Source: Dysgonomonas sp. UBA7710
GTDB lineage: Bacteria; Bacteroidota; Bacteroidia; Bacteroidales; Dysgonomonadaceae
Direction of reading: 5' to 3'
NCBI RefSeq assembly: GCF_002482385.1
Contig: NZ_DLFW01000009.1
Location: forward strand, 1 to 64,000
DNA length: 64,000 bases
Numbering within the stretch: position 1 is the stretch's first letter; each line of letters opens with the position of its first letter. This document shows positions 36,306 to 46,464 of the stretch, one piece after another. Position numbers and translations under genes: made by a program. The notes below the pieces were generated by a model. It did not search any database and was not told where the DNA came from. It was given only the letters and a program-made list of their open reading frames with translations.

Positions 36306-36313
36306 TATATTTG
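36306..36313 (+). promoter_or_regulatory. Putative -7 element of the ECF sigma gene
   Basis: TATATTTG matches TAnnTTTG, with its end 30 bases before the ATG at 36343. TTG at 36281-36283 is a -33 candidate with a 22-base spacer, slightly long. Confidence 0.5.
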
Positions 36314-36342
36314 AGTTCTACAACCACCTAACCAGGATATTC

Positions 36343-36912
36343 ATGTTGAAAGATGAGTTAATTATGCAAAACTTCAATGAACTGTTTTCCGTATATAGAA
36401 ATCGTTTCATTCTTTTTGCCATTAGCTATGTCGACAACAAAGAAGTTGCAGAAGATATCGTTATGGATAGTTTTATGTATTACTGGGAAAAACGTACAGA
36501 ATTAGCCGATACATCAAATATACCCGGATATATACTCACCACAATAAAGCATAAATGCCTGAATTATCTGAAACATAAGTTACATGTAGAAAAGACACAC
36601 TCAGAAATTAAATCTCATCAAAGCAGGGTAACAGAATTAAATATCTCATCACTGGAAGCCTGTGAACCTCAAGAGCTGTTCGCAAGAGAACTTGAGGCTT
36701 TAATAATGGATACACTTAAACAATTGCCGGAACCCACCCGAACTATTTTCATAAAGAGCAGACTTAACAATAAAACTTATAAAGAGATTGGATATGATTT
36801 GAATATTTCAGAAAAAAGTATTGAGTATCACTTAACTAAAGCGGTAAAAATACTAAAAGAAAATCTTAAAGATTATCTCCATCTTCTCATATTGTTATCA
36901 TTCTTCAAATAA
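36343..36912 (+). CDS. ECF-type RNA polymerase sigma-70 factor, Bacteroidetes family
   Basis: 189 residues. Sigma region 2 is at about 10-75 (FNELFSVYRNRFILFAISYV, EVAEDIVMDSFMYYWEKR) and region 4 about 120-180 (LPEPTRTIFIKSRLNNKTYKEIGYDLNISEKSIEYHLTKAVKIL). No extra domain. It is followed 69 bases later by a FecR-type anti-sigma gene and then by a SusC with an STN domain. This is the standard trans-envelope circuit in which ligand binding at the transporter releases the sigma factor to activate the locus. Met8 (36364) is an alternative start. Confidence 0.94.
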   Translation: MLKDELIMQNFNELFSVYRNRFILFAISYVDNKEVAEDIVMDSFMYYWEKRTELADTSNIPGYILTTIKHKCLNYLKHKLHVEKTHSEIKSHQSRVTELNISSLEACEPQELFARELEALIMDTLKQLPEPTRTIFIKSRLNNKTYKEIGYDLNISEKSIEYHLTKAVKILKENLKDYLHLLILLSFFK

Positions 36913-36981
36913 GAAAAAGTTAATATTAGTTAAATAAGCTAATCCTGACAGGGATTTGCCTTTTATAAATGCTTTATATAT

Positions 36982-37950
36982 ATGAACCAAGAATTTGACA
37001 AGAACATAATGTATAAGTTCTTTTCCCGGGATATCACAGCCGGTGAAGAACAAAGATTGTTGGATTGGATAGATGAGTCTGAGGATCATAGAGACATATT
37101 TTTATCCGAGAGGAAAATATACAACCAGTTAATTCTAAATATTGGAGAAAAAAATCTTATAGATCCGATTAATACTGAAGAATACAACAAAGTCAGAAAA
37201 ATACCGGTGTGGATAAAGGAAGTATTGAAGATATCCGCAGTAATCCTCTTGGTTTTAGGAAGTACATATTTCTTTAACAAGCATAAGTATAACAATTTGC
37301 AAACTCTTTCAAATGAGATTGTTTTACCGGCAGGAGAAAGAGTTAGCCTTACTCTTTCCGATGGTACAAAAGTATGGGTGAATGCGAAATCAAAATTCAC
37401 TTATCCTGCTTTGTTTGGAGAAAAAGAGAGACGGGTGCTCTTGGATGGTGAAGCCTTCTTTGATGTGACAAGTAATAAGAAACTTCCTTTCATTGTGGAA
37501 ACGCCGAAAGGAGAAGTAAAAGTATTAGGTACGGAATTTAATGTGGATGCTTACTCTCATTCTCCGAAGATGACTATATCATTATTTAAGGGTAAAGTTG
37601 AGTTTTCCGGCGTAATGTTACCGGAACCTGTTATATTGAGTGCTAACGAATATTTTGAAAGTATAGATAATGAATACACCATAAAAATACTGGAAAATTA
37701 TTCTGCTTCGATGTGGAAAGAGGGAATAATAGCATTTAAGGATACTCCGTTTACGGAACTTATAAAAACCTTTGAGAAATATTACGATGTGAAAATCTAT
37801 ATCCAGAATCCGAATTTATCAGATACAGAGCTTACCGGAAAAATCCGAATCAATGACGGAATAGAGCATGCTTTAAAAGTTATTCAGAAAAATGCAAACT
37901 TTAAATATCAGAGAGACAGTGAAGAGAATAATATTATATATATAAAGTAG
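36982..37950 (+). CDS. FecR-type anti-sigma factor
   Basis: 322 residues: a cytoplasmic N-terminal segment that binds the sigma factor (about 1-70, with LLDWIDESEDHRDIF), one membrane helix (VLKISAVILLVLGSTYFF, about 78-95), a periplasmic FecR domain (about 110-215, VSLTLSDGTKVWVNAKSKFTYP and RRVLLDGEAFFDV) and a C-terminal DUF4974-like domain (about 240-320, IAFKDTPFTELIKTFEKYYDVKI). The latter contacts the STN domain of the transporter encoded 160 bases downstream. Intact. Confidence 0.94.
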   Translation: MNQEFDKNIMYKFFSRDITAGEEQRLLDWIDESEDHRDIFLSERKIYNQLILNIGEKNLIDPINTEEYNKVRKIPVWIKEVLKISAVILLVLGSTYFFNKHKYNNLQTLSNEIVLPAGERVSLTLSDGTKVWVNAKSKFTYPALFGEKERRVLLDGEAFFDVTSNKKLPFIVETPKGEVKVLGTEFNVDAYSHSPKMTISLFKGKVEFSGVMLPEPVILSANEYFESIDNEYTIKILENYSASMWKEGIIAFKDTPFTELIKTFEKYYDVKIYIQNPNLSDTELTGKIRINDGIEHALKVIQKNANFKYQRDSEENNIIYIK

Positions 37951-38110
37951 AAAAACACTGATTATTAACCTAAAAATCTAATCGCCTATGAAAAAATGAA
38001 AAACCTGAAAAACATTAGAATCTAAAAAATCTGTCGATGCGACCACACCGACAGATAAGAGAAAAAGATTTTATCATTATTTCCATAAAAACCTTTAACA
38101 ATGTAAATAT

Positions 38111-41100
38111 ATGAAAATTATAACAAAAACAGATGTTTTTGCTACTAAAAACGTCTGTCATAAACAATTATTAAGAGTGATGAAACTTACTTCTTTCTTT
38201 TTAATCGTTTTTGTTTTTTGTCTAAATGCAGGGAATCTCAGTTCACAAAACATAAAGGTAACCTTAAATCAAAAAAATGTCACGTTAGAAACAGTTTTAA
38301 ACAAGATTGAATCTCAAACGGATTATTTATTTGTTTATGACAAGTCAATAAACAAAGACCGCATCGTATCTGTAACGGAGACAGAACAAACATTAGCTGA
38401 TGTTCTGGAAAATCTATTTAGATCTACCAATATTTCTTATTTTGTAGAAGGAACCAATATTGTCCTTAGCACAAAAAAAAGCGGATCGAAGGACACTCCT
38501 CAGCAGCAGCGTACTATAACAGGTACAGTTCGCGACGAAAATGGAGAGGCTATAATAGGTGCTTCGGTTTCCATAGAGGGAACAACCAAAGGAACCTTTT
38601 CAGATATTGACGGACGATTCGAAATTTCCCTGCCGGCCGGAACTTCAAAACTGGTCGTATCCTTCATCGGAATGGTAACATATGAATTTACTGTAGGTGC
38701 ACAAAACAACTACAATATTATTCTTAAAAATGCAACCGTGACAATGGATGAAGTCGTAGTTACAGCCTTAGGTATCAGAAGAGAAGAAAAGGCCCTTACT
38801 TATAACGTACAAGAAATCAAAGCTGAAGAATTAACGACCGTAAAAGATGCCAACTTTGTCAATTCTCTTGCAGGTAAAGTTGCGGGTATTACCATCAATC
38901 AGAGCGCATCGGGTATAGGAGGTTCTTCCCGTGTAATAATGCGTGGAACCAAATCATTGCTTGGTGATAATAATGCGCTCTATGTTATAGACGGTATCCC
39001 GATTTATAACACAAAGAACGATCAGCCCGAAGCCGCTTACGAATCGCCCGATGGCGGAGACGGAGATGTCATGTCATTTCTCAATCCTGAAGATATCGAG
39101 TCCATATCTGTCCTGTCCGGGGCTGCCTCAGCCGCGTTATATGGCAGCCAGGGGGCGAACGGGGTTATCTTGGTAACGACAAAAAAAGGTAAAGAAGGCC
39201 GGGTACGGCTTAATTATTCGAATAGTACCATGTTTATGGCGCCATTCGTTAAACCTCAATTCCAAAATACTTATGGAACAAAGGGTACAGAATTTAATAG
39301 TTGGGGGGCAAAACTCGATAAACCGACATCATACGATCCCATGGACTTCTTCCAGACAGGATATACAGAAACAAATTCATTAAGTGTATCGGCAGGAAAC
39401 CAGTATAACCAAACTTACGCTTCGGCATCAGCTCTTTTAGCCCGGGGGATTATCCCGAATAATGATTTGAGACGTATAAACCTGACAGTCAATAATACTA
39501 CCAGCTTAATTAAAGATAAGCTAACACTCGATCTCGGCTTTTCATATGCAACCCAAAAAGATAAGAACATGTTGATTCAGGGGCAATATCACAATCCCCT
39601 CGTACCTCTTTACCTGTTTCCGAGAGGTGATGATATCAACAAGTATAAAGTATATGAAAGATATGATGAAGGCCGTAATTTCTCACTACAATACTGGCCA
39701 TATGGTAATCAGGGTTTAGGAATGCAAAATCCGTACTGGATAGTTAACCGGGAAGCATTTGAAAACAAAACAGACAGGTATTCCATCAATGGCGCTCTGA
39801 TTTATAAACCGGTAAACTGGCTGACATTGACCGGACGGGCATTGAGTACATTTACATCTAACACGTTTGAAAGAAAAATTTCCGCTTCGGCTGATCTGCT
39901 CTTTGCCTCCGAAAAAGGAAATTATATGCACAGGCAGACAAGCAATAAGCAGTTATATGCGGATTTCTTGGCCACAGTTGACAAGCGGTTTAGTGATGAT
40001 TTTAGCTTAACCGGAGTATTAGGAGCTTCCGTTCTCGACTTTAAATATCGTCAGAGCGGAGCCGAAGGCCACTTGAGTATAATCCCCGACTTTTTCTATT
40101 TAGGAAATTTAGACCTTACCCATCCCGAATCAAGACTTCTGCAGAATGATTATAACGAGCAGACTCAATCTGTTTTCGCGACAGCCCAGTTAGGTTACAA
40201 GAGTATGCTTTATCTGGATCTGACTGCACGTAATGAATGGTCTTCCGCACTGGCATATACAGACCACGGAACAGCTTTTTTCTATCCTTCTGTCGGCTTG
40301 TCGGGTATAATAAGTGAAATGACGGATTTAAGTTCCGTAGTCTCATTTCTGAAAGTAAGGGGGTCTTATAGTGAAGTGGGAAATGCCCCTATCAGATATA
40401 TCACGATGATAAATTATGGACTGAAACAAAATGGCAGCCTCGATCTGCTCCCGTTTTATCCGGCCCGGGGTCTGAAGCCGGAAAGGACAAAAGCTTATGA
40501 AGTTGGGTTGAACACGAAGTTTTTGAATAATATGCTAAGGTTCGATATAACATATTACAATACGAATACTTACAATCAGCTATTTAAAATCGATGCGTCT
40601 ACGACTTCGGGCTTTTCCTACTATTATCTGAATGCCGGAAAAGTAAACAACCAGGGTGTAGAAATTTCATTAGGACTGGATAAAAGATGGAGGGATTTCC
40701 AATGGAGCTCAAACTTTACTTATACTCTGAACCGTAACAAAGTAAAGAAAATGGTAGCAGCCGGGACAATAGATCCGACAACTAACCAGCCAATGGAAAA
40801 CGGAATGAATGAAATTATAGCCAGCGAACAGGATGCATACCGGATGGTAATAAAAGAAGGAGCCGCTATGGGAGATATCTATGTATATACACTAAAAAAA
40901 GATTTAAATGGAAATGTATATGTAGACCCGGTTAACGGAACTGTAAGCGCCGATACCAAAAATTGGGTCAGAGCAGGAAATCCGGCTCCAAAATATAACC
41001 TTGGATTCCAGAATACCTTTAGCTATAAAGATTTTTCTCTGGGCTTTTTATTCGATGCCCGTGTCGGAGGTGTCGGAGTATCGGCAACTCAGGCTTTGAT

Positions 41101-41485
41101 GGACCGCTATGGTGTGTCAAAAGCTTCAGCAAATGCCAGAGACGCCGGAGGGGTTGCCGTTAATGGCGGCCTGCTGAACCCCGAAAATTATTATTCCGTA
41201 GTTGGGGGAGGTACGACAGGTATTCTGTCCGAATATGTCTATAGTATGACTAATGTCAGGTTGCGGGAAGCCAGTCTTAGCTATACCCTTCCGGCAAATC
41301 TCTTCAAAGGATATGTTAAGAATGTGACCCTGTCTGTGATCGGACGCAATCTGTGGATGATATATAACAGAGCTCCGTTCGACCCTGAAATCACGGCTTC
41401 CACAGGCACGTACTATCAAGGATTCGATTACTTTATGCAGCCAAGCCTTCGTAGCTTCGGGTTTAATGTGAAAGTAGAATTTTAA
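38111..41485 (+). CDS. SusC-like TonB-dependent transporter with STN signalling domain
   Basis: 1124 residues. A long N-terminal signal region with the hydrophobic core at about 27-42, then an STN (secretin/TonB N-terminal) domain at about 48-120 (VTLETVLNKIESQTDYLFVYD), CarboxypepD_reg-like domain about 134-205, a TonB-box-like DEVVVTALGI, plug domain (LYVIDGIPIYNT) and barrel ending in FNVKVEF. The STN domain matches the ECF sigma/FecR pair upstream. The 160-base leader contains a 6-bp hairpin (CTGTCG/CGACAG at 38031-38054). It imports glycan products of the linked GH18. SusD follows after 8 bases. Confidence 0.94.
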   Translation: MKIITKTDVFATKNVCHKQLLRVMKLTSFFLIVFVFCLNAGNLSSQNIKVTLNQKNVTLETVLNKIESQTDYLFVYDKSINKDRIVSVTETEQTLADVLENLFRSTNISYFVEGTNIVLSTKKSGSKDTPQQQRTITGTVRDENGEAIIGASVSIEGTTKGTFSDIDGRFEISLPAGTSKLVVSFIGMVTYEFTVGAQNNYNIILKNATVTMDEVVVTALGIRREEKALTYNVQEIKAEELTTVKDANFVNSLAGKVAGITINQSASGIGGSSRVIMRGTKSLLGDNNALYVIDGIPIYNTKNDQPEAAYESPDGGDGDVMSFLNPEDIESISVLSGAASAALYGSQGANGVILVTTKKGKEGRVRLNYSNSTMFMAPFVKPQFQNTYGTKGTEFNSWGAKLDKPTSYDPMDFFQTGYTETNSLSVSAGNQYNQTYASASALLARGIIPNNDLRRINLTVNNTTSLIKDKLTLDLGFSYATQKDKNMLIQGQYHNPLVPLYLFPRGDDINKYKVYERYDEGRNFSLQYWPYGNQGLGMQNPYWIVNREAFENKTDRYSINGALIYKPVNWLTLTGRALSTFTSNTFERKISASADLLFASEKGNYMHRQTSNKQLYADFLATVDKRFSDDFSLTGVLGASVLDFKYRQSGAEGHLSIIPDFFYLGNLDLTHPESRLLQNDYNEQTQSVFATAQLGYKSMLYLDLTARNEWSSALAYTDHGTAFFYPSVGLSGIISEMTDLSSVVSFLKVRGSYSEVGNAPIRYITMINYGLKQNGSLDLLPFYPARGLKPERTKAYEVGLNTKFLNNMLRFDITYYNTNTYNQLFKIDASTTSGFSYYYLNAGKVNNQGVEISLGLDKRWRDFQWSSNFTYTLNRNKVKKMVAAGTIDPTTNQPMENGMNEIIASEQDAYRMVIKEGAAMGDIYVYTLKKDLNGNVYVDPVNGTVSADTKNWVRAGNPAPKYNLGFQNTFSYKDFSLGFLFDARVGGVGVSATQALMDRYGVSKASANARDAGGVAVNGGLLNPENYYSVVGGGTTGILSEYVYSMTNVRLREASLSYTLPANLFKGYVKNVTLSVIGRNLWMIYNRAPFDPEITASTGTYYQGFDYFMQPSLRSFGFNVKVEF

Positions 41486-41493
41486 TAACTTAA

Positions 41494-43122
41494 ATGAAAA
41501 ACATTATGAGATTCTATAAAATCCACAATATCACACATAATCTGTGTTTAGCATTCTTACTCTGTTCTGCTTTTCTTTTTTCTTGTACTGACGATTTTGA
41601 ACGCAAGAATACCGATCCGAACAGAGCCTTAGAGGAGGATATAAAAAAAGATTTATTGGGTGTCGGAGGATTTATTCCGACAATGCAGACAGATGTAATT
41701 CCAACGAGCGACGTGGGTGCTAATGAATACCAGCGTGCCCAAAACCTGACAGGAGATATCTTTTCGGGATACATGGCTGCTATCGGCCAGTGGAACGGCT
41801 CAAGTAACAATAGTACCTACAATATGGATTTCAGCGACTGGAATGATGTCGGATTTAATGTAGCTTACCGCTCTGTAATGTCTCCATGGAGCCAGATAAA
41901 GGTAAAATCCGGAGAATACGGGGTGCCTTACATTTTCTATCTGGCACAGATAATCAAAATTGCCGGTATGCACCGTATAACTGATAATCACGGACCTATC
42001 CCCTACTCTCAATTTGGTAAAGGAGCTATGGGGGCAGCGTACGATTCCCAAGAGGCTATTTATAAATCTTTTTTTGAAGAACTGGACGAAGCTATTGCTG
42101 AATTAGACAAATTTGTCTCGGCTAATAGTGATTCCGGGCCATTAGCAAAATACGACTTAGTATATAACGGTAATATCCGCAGTTGGATAAAATTTGCAAA
42201 TACATTAAGGCTTCGTCTTGCTATACGGGTAGCTTATGTAAATCCGGATTTGGCAAAAGAAAATGCGGAAAAAGCTGTGAATAACAGCTATGGCGTCCTT
42301 ACCGACAATATGGAAAATGTCACCGTGAAGTCAGGTAAAGGCTATACAATATCCCATCCGTTAACTGTCATATGGAGTTCATATAAAGATACTAAAATGG
42401 GGGCCAGTATAGAATCCTTCCTGAAAGGATACGAAGATCCCCGGTTAAGTAAATACTTTAGGCCAGCTGTTTCAGGATCTTATAACGGGGTTCGCAACGG
42501 GGTAGTGATATCGAATAAATCAAGATATGAGGATCTTTCAAACCCGAATGTAGAAGCTTCAGCTCCTATACAATGGATGTGCGCAGCCGAAGCCTATTTC
42601 CTTAGAGCAGAAGGAGTGCTGCGGGGATGGAATATGGCAGGCACAGATAATTTATCTTCGGCTGAAGATCTATATAATAAGGGAATAGAGGCCTCATTCG
42701 CTCAGCATGGAGTCTCATCCTCATATACTTCATATATTAGTAATAACACATTTGTTCCCGCCCGGTTTAGCGATGTAGTAGCTTCCAATAGTATCAATCC
42801 TCTTTCAACGATTACTATAAAATGGGACAACTCGGCATCATTTGAAAAGAAACTGGAGCGTATTATTACTCAAAAATGGCTGGCTATGTATCCTGAAGGA
42901 CAAGAGGCCTGGAGTGAATTCAGAAGAACCGGTTATCCTAAGATATTCCCCGTAGTAACTAATAATAGTTCCGGGAAAATAAACACTGATATTCAGGTAA
43001 GAAGAGTCCCTTATCCTAAGACTGAATATACATCGAATCTGACCAATGTTACAGAAGCTGTAAGCACTCTTCTCGGAGGGCCGGATAATGGCGGCACCAA
43101 AGTTTGGTGGGATAAAAAATAA
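41494..43122 (+). CDS. SusD/RagB-like lipoprotein (GH18 locus)
   Basis: 542 residues. Lipoprotein signal ends LFSCTDDFER (Cys about 31). It is of the SusD_RagB_2 type: NIRSWIKFANTLRLRLAIRVAYV about 225-250 and IQWMCAAEAYFLRAEGVLRGW about 357-377. It differs strongly from the SusD at 19848, as expected for another glycan. The layout resembles the SusD of known ENGase loci in Bacteroides. The start Met could also be 41506 (MRFYK). It works as the surface lid of the STN-SusC transporter. Confidence 0.92.
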   Translation: MKNIMRFYKIHNITHNLCLAFLLCSAFLFSCTDDFERKNTDPNRALEEDIKKDLLGVGGFIPTMQTDVIPTSDVGANEYQRAQNLTGDIFSGYMAAIGQWNGSSNNSTYNMDFSDWNDVGFNVAYRSVMSPWSQIKVKSGEYGVPYIFYLAQIIKIAGMHRITDNHGPIPYSQFGKGAMGAAYDSQEAIYKSFFEELDEAIAELDKFVSANSDSGPLAKYDLVYNGNIRSWIKFANTLRLRLAIRVAYVNPDLAKENAEKAVNNSYGVLTDNMENVTVKSGKGYTISHPLTVIWSSYKDTKMGASIESFLKGYEDPRLSKYFRPAVSGSYNGVRNGVVISNKSRYEDLSNPNVEASAPIQWMCAAEAYFLRAEGVLRGWNMAGTDNLSSAEDLYNKGIEASFAQHGVSSSYTSYISNNTFVPARFSDVVASNSINPLSTITIKWDNSASFEKKLERIITQKWLAMYPEGQEAWSEFRRTGYPKIFPVVTNNSSGKINTDIQVRRVPYPKTEYTSNLTNVTEAVSTLLGGPDNGGTKVWWDKK

Positions 43123-43147
43123 TGTAGAATAACAAAATACGAAAAGC

Positions 43148-44149
43148 ATGAAAAAATATATATACATATCTATCTTTTTATTTGCTGCAATTGCATTTGC
43201 CACTTCGTGTGACAATGAATGGACGGAGCCAAAAACAATAGATGTGGATCAGCCTGAAATTGGCTCAGACGCTTATTTTGCCAATCTGAGAGATTATAAA
43301 CAGTCTGACCATCAGATTGCGTTTGGTTGGTTTGGAGGCTGGACAGCTGCCGGCCCGTCGATGGTTACCCGTCTCTACTCAATACCCGATAGTGTAGATA
43401 TGATAGGCTTATGGGGAAATATGTGGCATAGGGATAAAATGACTCCTGAAAAAATTGATGATTTGCTACTTACCCGGGAAGTAAAAGGAACGAAGATACT
43501 GGTGACAACCCTTTTAGGCTGGACCGGAAAAGAGTTGCCAAACATACCTGAAGAAAATTGGGGAACCGACCGCCAGGAAGGATTACGTAAATATGCAAAG
43601 GCACTCGCTGAAGAAATTATCGACCTCGGTTTTGACGGACTGGATATCGACTATGAACCGAATGTCGGAGGCCAGACAGATGTCAGAGACTGCCCCAGAG
43701 GGGAGGACATGATTGTTTTTGTTCAGGAGCTTGGAAAATATTTAGGGCCGAAGTCCAATTCCGGTAAATTATTAGTTGTTGACGGAGAATTGGATGCACT
43801 GCCTGAAGAAACGGGTCCTTATTTCGATTACGCGATAGCCCAGGCATATTCGACAACCAGCGGCAGTAACCTGCAAAACAGATATAACAGAATCAGTTCT
43901 ATATTCAAACCCGAACAATTCATTGTTACGGAAGACTTTGAAGCTCACTGGAGGACTGGCGGGGTTAACTATACCGAAACGAATGGGAACAAAGTACCAT
44001 CTATCTTAGGCATGGCTAAATGGAACCCGGCCCAGGGGGTAAAAGGAGGATGTGGTACTTATCATATGGAATATGAATACAGGAATACGGAGATGGAGTA
44101 TAAATATCTTCGTCAGGCGATTCAAATAATGAATCCTGGAGTAAAATGA
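43148..44149 (+). CDS. GH18 endo-beta-N-acetylglucosaminidase-type lipoprotein
   Basis: 333 residues. Signal ends FATSC (Cys about 21), so a surface or periplasmic lipoprotein. TIM-barrel GH18 with the full catalytic motif DGLDIDYE, Glu170 as acid. Upstream strands include IAFGWFGGW and MIGLWGNMW, and AIAQAYSTTSG carries the later substrate-contact motif. Length and strands resemble EndoF/EndoH-like enzymes that cut between the two core GlcNAc residues of N-glycans, rather than chitinases. Neighbouring DUF1735-type binding proteins support that. Some locus members of this family are only binding proteins, but here the catalytic Glu is kept. Confidence 0.86.
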   Translation: MKKYIYISIFLFAAIAFATSCDNEWTEPKTIDVDQPEIGSDAYFANLRDYKQSDHQIAFGWFGGWTAAGPSMVTRLYSIPDSVDMIGLWGNMWHRDKMTPEKIDDLLLTREVKGTKILVTTLLGWTGKELPNIPEENWGTDRQEGLRKYAKALAEEIIDLGFDGLDIDYEPNVGGQTDVRDCPRGEDMIVFVQELGKYLGPKSNSGKLLVVDGELDALPEETGPYFDYAIAQAYSTTSGSNLQNRYNRISSIFKPEQFIVTEDFEAHWRTGGVNYTETNGNKVPSILGMAKWNPAQGVKGGCGTYHMEYEYRNTEMEYKYLRQAIQIMNPGVK

Positions 44150-44183
44150 ATATTGTTGTATATTCCCTAATAACTGATTACAT

Positions 44184-45191
44184 ATGAAAACATATAAAAT
44201 ACATACATTTATTTATCTCTTCATAGCTTGCCTGTTTTGGGCAAGCTGTAGCTCGGACGACGATACGGAAACATTAGACCCGATTATTTATCTGAACACC
44301 AAGCAGGGTGACTCTCAGGTGGCCGTGAATATAAACTATAAACGGCTAAAAGAGTCGTCTGACCTGAACTATATATTATTGCCTGTAAAAGCTACGGGAA
44401 GAGTCAATCAGGAAACAAAAGTTATCCTTGAAACGGATGAATCTTTAGTGAAGAGTTACAACGATGCAAAAGGAACAGAATATGAAGTACTTCCGTCTTC
44501 AGCATATTCTATAGGTAAGAATTCTTTAAGTATCGCTTCCGGGAGTAATATTTCGGTCGATTCAGTACAAATTGCTTTTAATAAGACATTTATAGAAGAA
44601 CATTTTACCGGATTTATAAATACAACATTTATACTCCCAATAAAAATATCCTCTGTTCAAACAGGAGATAAAAATATAAGAGTGAGTTCAAACTTAAATG
44701 TAGTCTATGCTATTGTAGATTTTTCCCTGACCGGATTCGTATCAGAAACATCTGTAAAACCAGGCGCATCTATCGATCGTTCGGCATGGACATCCGAGTC
44801 CAGGCACAGTTATGCTTACGGTCCGGCGCAGAATTCATATGACGGAGATCTTTCTACCTCATGGGTTATTCAATCAGGTAATTCATCCCATGGTATATAT
44901 TATGATATGAGTGAAGTGCATAAGGTGAAAGGTTTCAGTTTGGTTTCTTCATATATTTTATACGGATACTATAATTGTGTATTGGCCGGATTCAGTATTG
45001 GAGTAAGTGCCGATGGTGTGAACTGGACCGATTTAGGCAGTGTGGAGCCTGTTATTGAGAATAACGAAAAGGTAGATGCTATTTATCAATTTGCAGAGCC
45101 TTTAGAGGGCAGGTATGTACGCATTCTTCCGGATAAATTTTCGAACAGCTACAATCTGGCCAGTATTGCCGAAGTCTACTTTTATGAATAA
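44184..45191 (+). CDS. Surface glycan-binding lipoprotein, DUF1735 plus F5/8 type C
   Basis: 335 residues. Signal ends FWASCSSDD (Cys about 22). Residues about 30-175 form a DUF1735/BT_3987-like beta domain (VILETDESLVKSYNDAKGTEYEVLP, typical YN..NGT-like motif). Residues about 190-335 are a discoidin-like jelly roll (SAYGPAQ-like stretch, AYDGDLSTSW-like NSYDGDLSTSW, GRYVRILP, ASIAEVYFYE). Such proteins hold glycans at the cell surface for the SusC/D and GH18 system. 34 bases after the GH18 gene, 16 before the next. No catalytic motif seen. Confidence 0.87.
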   Translation: MKTYKIHTFIYLFIACLFWASCSSDDDTETLDPIIYLNTKQGDSQVAVNINYKRLKESSDLNYILLPVKATGRVNQETKVILETDESLVKSYNDAKGTEYEVLPSSAYSIGKNSLSIASGSNISVDSVQIAFNKTFIEEHFTGFINTTFILPIKISSVQTGDKNIRVSSNLNVVYAIVDFSLTGFVSETSVKPGASIDRSAWTSESRHSYAYGPAQNSYDGDLSTSWVIQSGNSSHGIYYDMSEVHKVKGFSLVSSYILYGYYNCVLAGFSIGVSADGVNWTDLGSVEPVIENNEKVDAIYQFAEPLEGRYVRILPDKFSNSYNLASIAEVYFYE

Positions 45192-45207
45192 CAGAAAAGA
45201 GTGAAAT

Positions 45208-46362
45208 ATGAAAACAAGAATAATATTATTTATAGCTGCTTTGCTGAGTGTTTTATACTCGTGCAAAGAAGCCGATGAATTTCAGAACGTAATTTATTTT
45301 ACAGGCACTGAAAACAGTCCGGTACTGAAGATGTCTATCGAGGAACCGACGGATTTAGGAATAAGTGTCAGAGCCTCTGCCATAACAAAAAATGATATTA
45401 ACGTTACTGTTGCTGTAAATGAGGCGCTGGTAGATAAATACAATAAAGAGAACGGAACAAATTATAAAACTTTATCTACGGATATATATAGTATCAGCAA
45501 TACAAGTCTTCAGATAAAGGCCGGAAAATACATCTCGGAGCCTCTGAAATTATCCATTAAATCATTAAATGAATTTACGGACGAAGATATTTATTGTGTC
45601 CCTATGGAAATAAAGAATGTTCAGGGAGGTGACTTCCCTGTTTTAGATGCTTCAAGGATTATATATCTGGTAATAAACAAAACCATTATAACAAAAGCGG
45701 CCGACCTGAGCGGAAACTACTTTAAGGTAGATTTCGAAAATAAAGACTTGGGCAAAGGTGATCTGTCGGCAGTGAATGAATTGACTATGGAAGCCAGAAT
45801 TTATGTGGACAGATTCCAAACAGCGAATCCGTTTATTAGTACCATAATGGGATTGGAAGAAAATTTCCTGCTCAGGATCGGCGACGTTACTATCGATAAT
45901 AATCAATTGCAATTAGCGGGAGGAGGATATCCGGTAACATCAGTAAACGGATTATCTGCAAATGCCTGGACTCATGTGGCTGTAACATATGATGGAAGCC
46001 TGATAAAACTTTATGTCAACGGAGAACTGGAATCATATGTTGAAGCGCCCAGAGGGCCTATCAACCTCACAGGTCTGGATGGTGACCGTAAGTTCTATAT
46101 AGGGCAAACTGCTCTGTATGGAAGGTATCTGTATGGAAAAATAAGTGAAGTCCGCGTTTGGACAAAAGCTCTGACTAAAGAAGAGATACAGAATGGTATA
46201 TGTGCTGTATCTCCGGCATCTGAGGGGTTGCTGGCATACTGGAAATTTAACTCGGCAAAGAGTGACACTGAGCTAAATGTTGTGCCTGACCTTACAGGGA
46301 ACGGTTATCATGCAAAGGGTATAAGAAATGTAAGTTGGGTTGAAGGAGTAAGATGTCCTTAA
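45208..46362 (+). CDS. Surface glycan-binding lipoprotein, DUF1735 plus LamG
   Basis: 384 residues. Signal ends VLYSCKEAD (Cys about 19). DUF1735 domain about 25-160 (VAVNEALVDKYNKENGTNYKTL). A concanavalin/LamG-like domain spans about 180-380 with the hallmark AWTHVAVTYDGSLIKLYVNGELE and the KFYIGQTALYGRYLYGKISEVRVWTKALTKEEI stretch split by a turn. It completes the locus and pairs with the F5/8C protein in glycan capture. It is followed by a strong terminator at 46401. Confidence 0.88.
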   Translation: MKTRIILFIAALLSVLYSCKEADEFQNVIYFTGTENSPVLKMSIEEPTDLGISVRASAITKNDINVTVAVNEALVDKYNKENGTNYKTLSTDIYSISNTSLQIKAGKYISEPLKLSIKSLNEFTDEDIYCVPMEIKNVQGGDFPVLDASRIIYLVINKTIITKAADLSGNYFKVDFENKDLGKGDLSAVNELTMEARIYVDRFQTANPFISTIMGLEENFLLRIGDVTIDNNQLQLAGGGYPVTSVNGLSANAWTHVAVTYDGSLIKLYVNGELESYVEAPRGPINLTGLDGDRKFYIGQTALYGRYLYGKISEVRVWTKALTKEEIQNGICAVSPASEGLLAYWKFNSAKSDTELNVVPDLTGNGYHAKGIRNVSWVEGVRCP

Positions 46363-46400
46363 ACAAGCATTAAATCAAAAGGATACATTAATGTTTAGTT

Positions 46401-46433
46401 ATGGCCGGAAGAAGAATCTTCCGGCCATTTTAT
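46401..46433. terminator. Strong terminator between convergent operons
   Basis: Perfect 12-bp stem ATGGCCGGAAGA (46401-46412) with 46417-46428, loop AGAA, then TTTATT. It ends the GH18 locus and, on the other strand, the gene at 46465. Confidence 0.92.
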
Positions 46434-46464
46434 TCAGAACCATCCGGTGTAAGATACCAAACTG

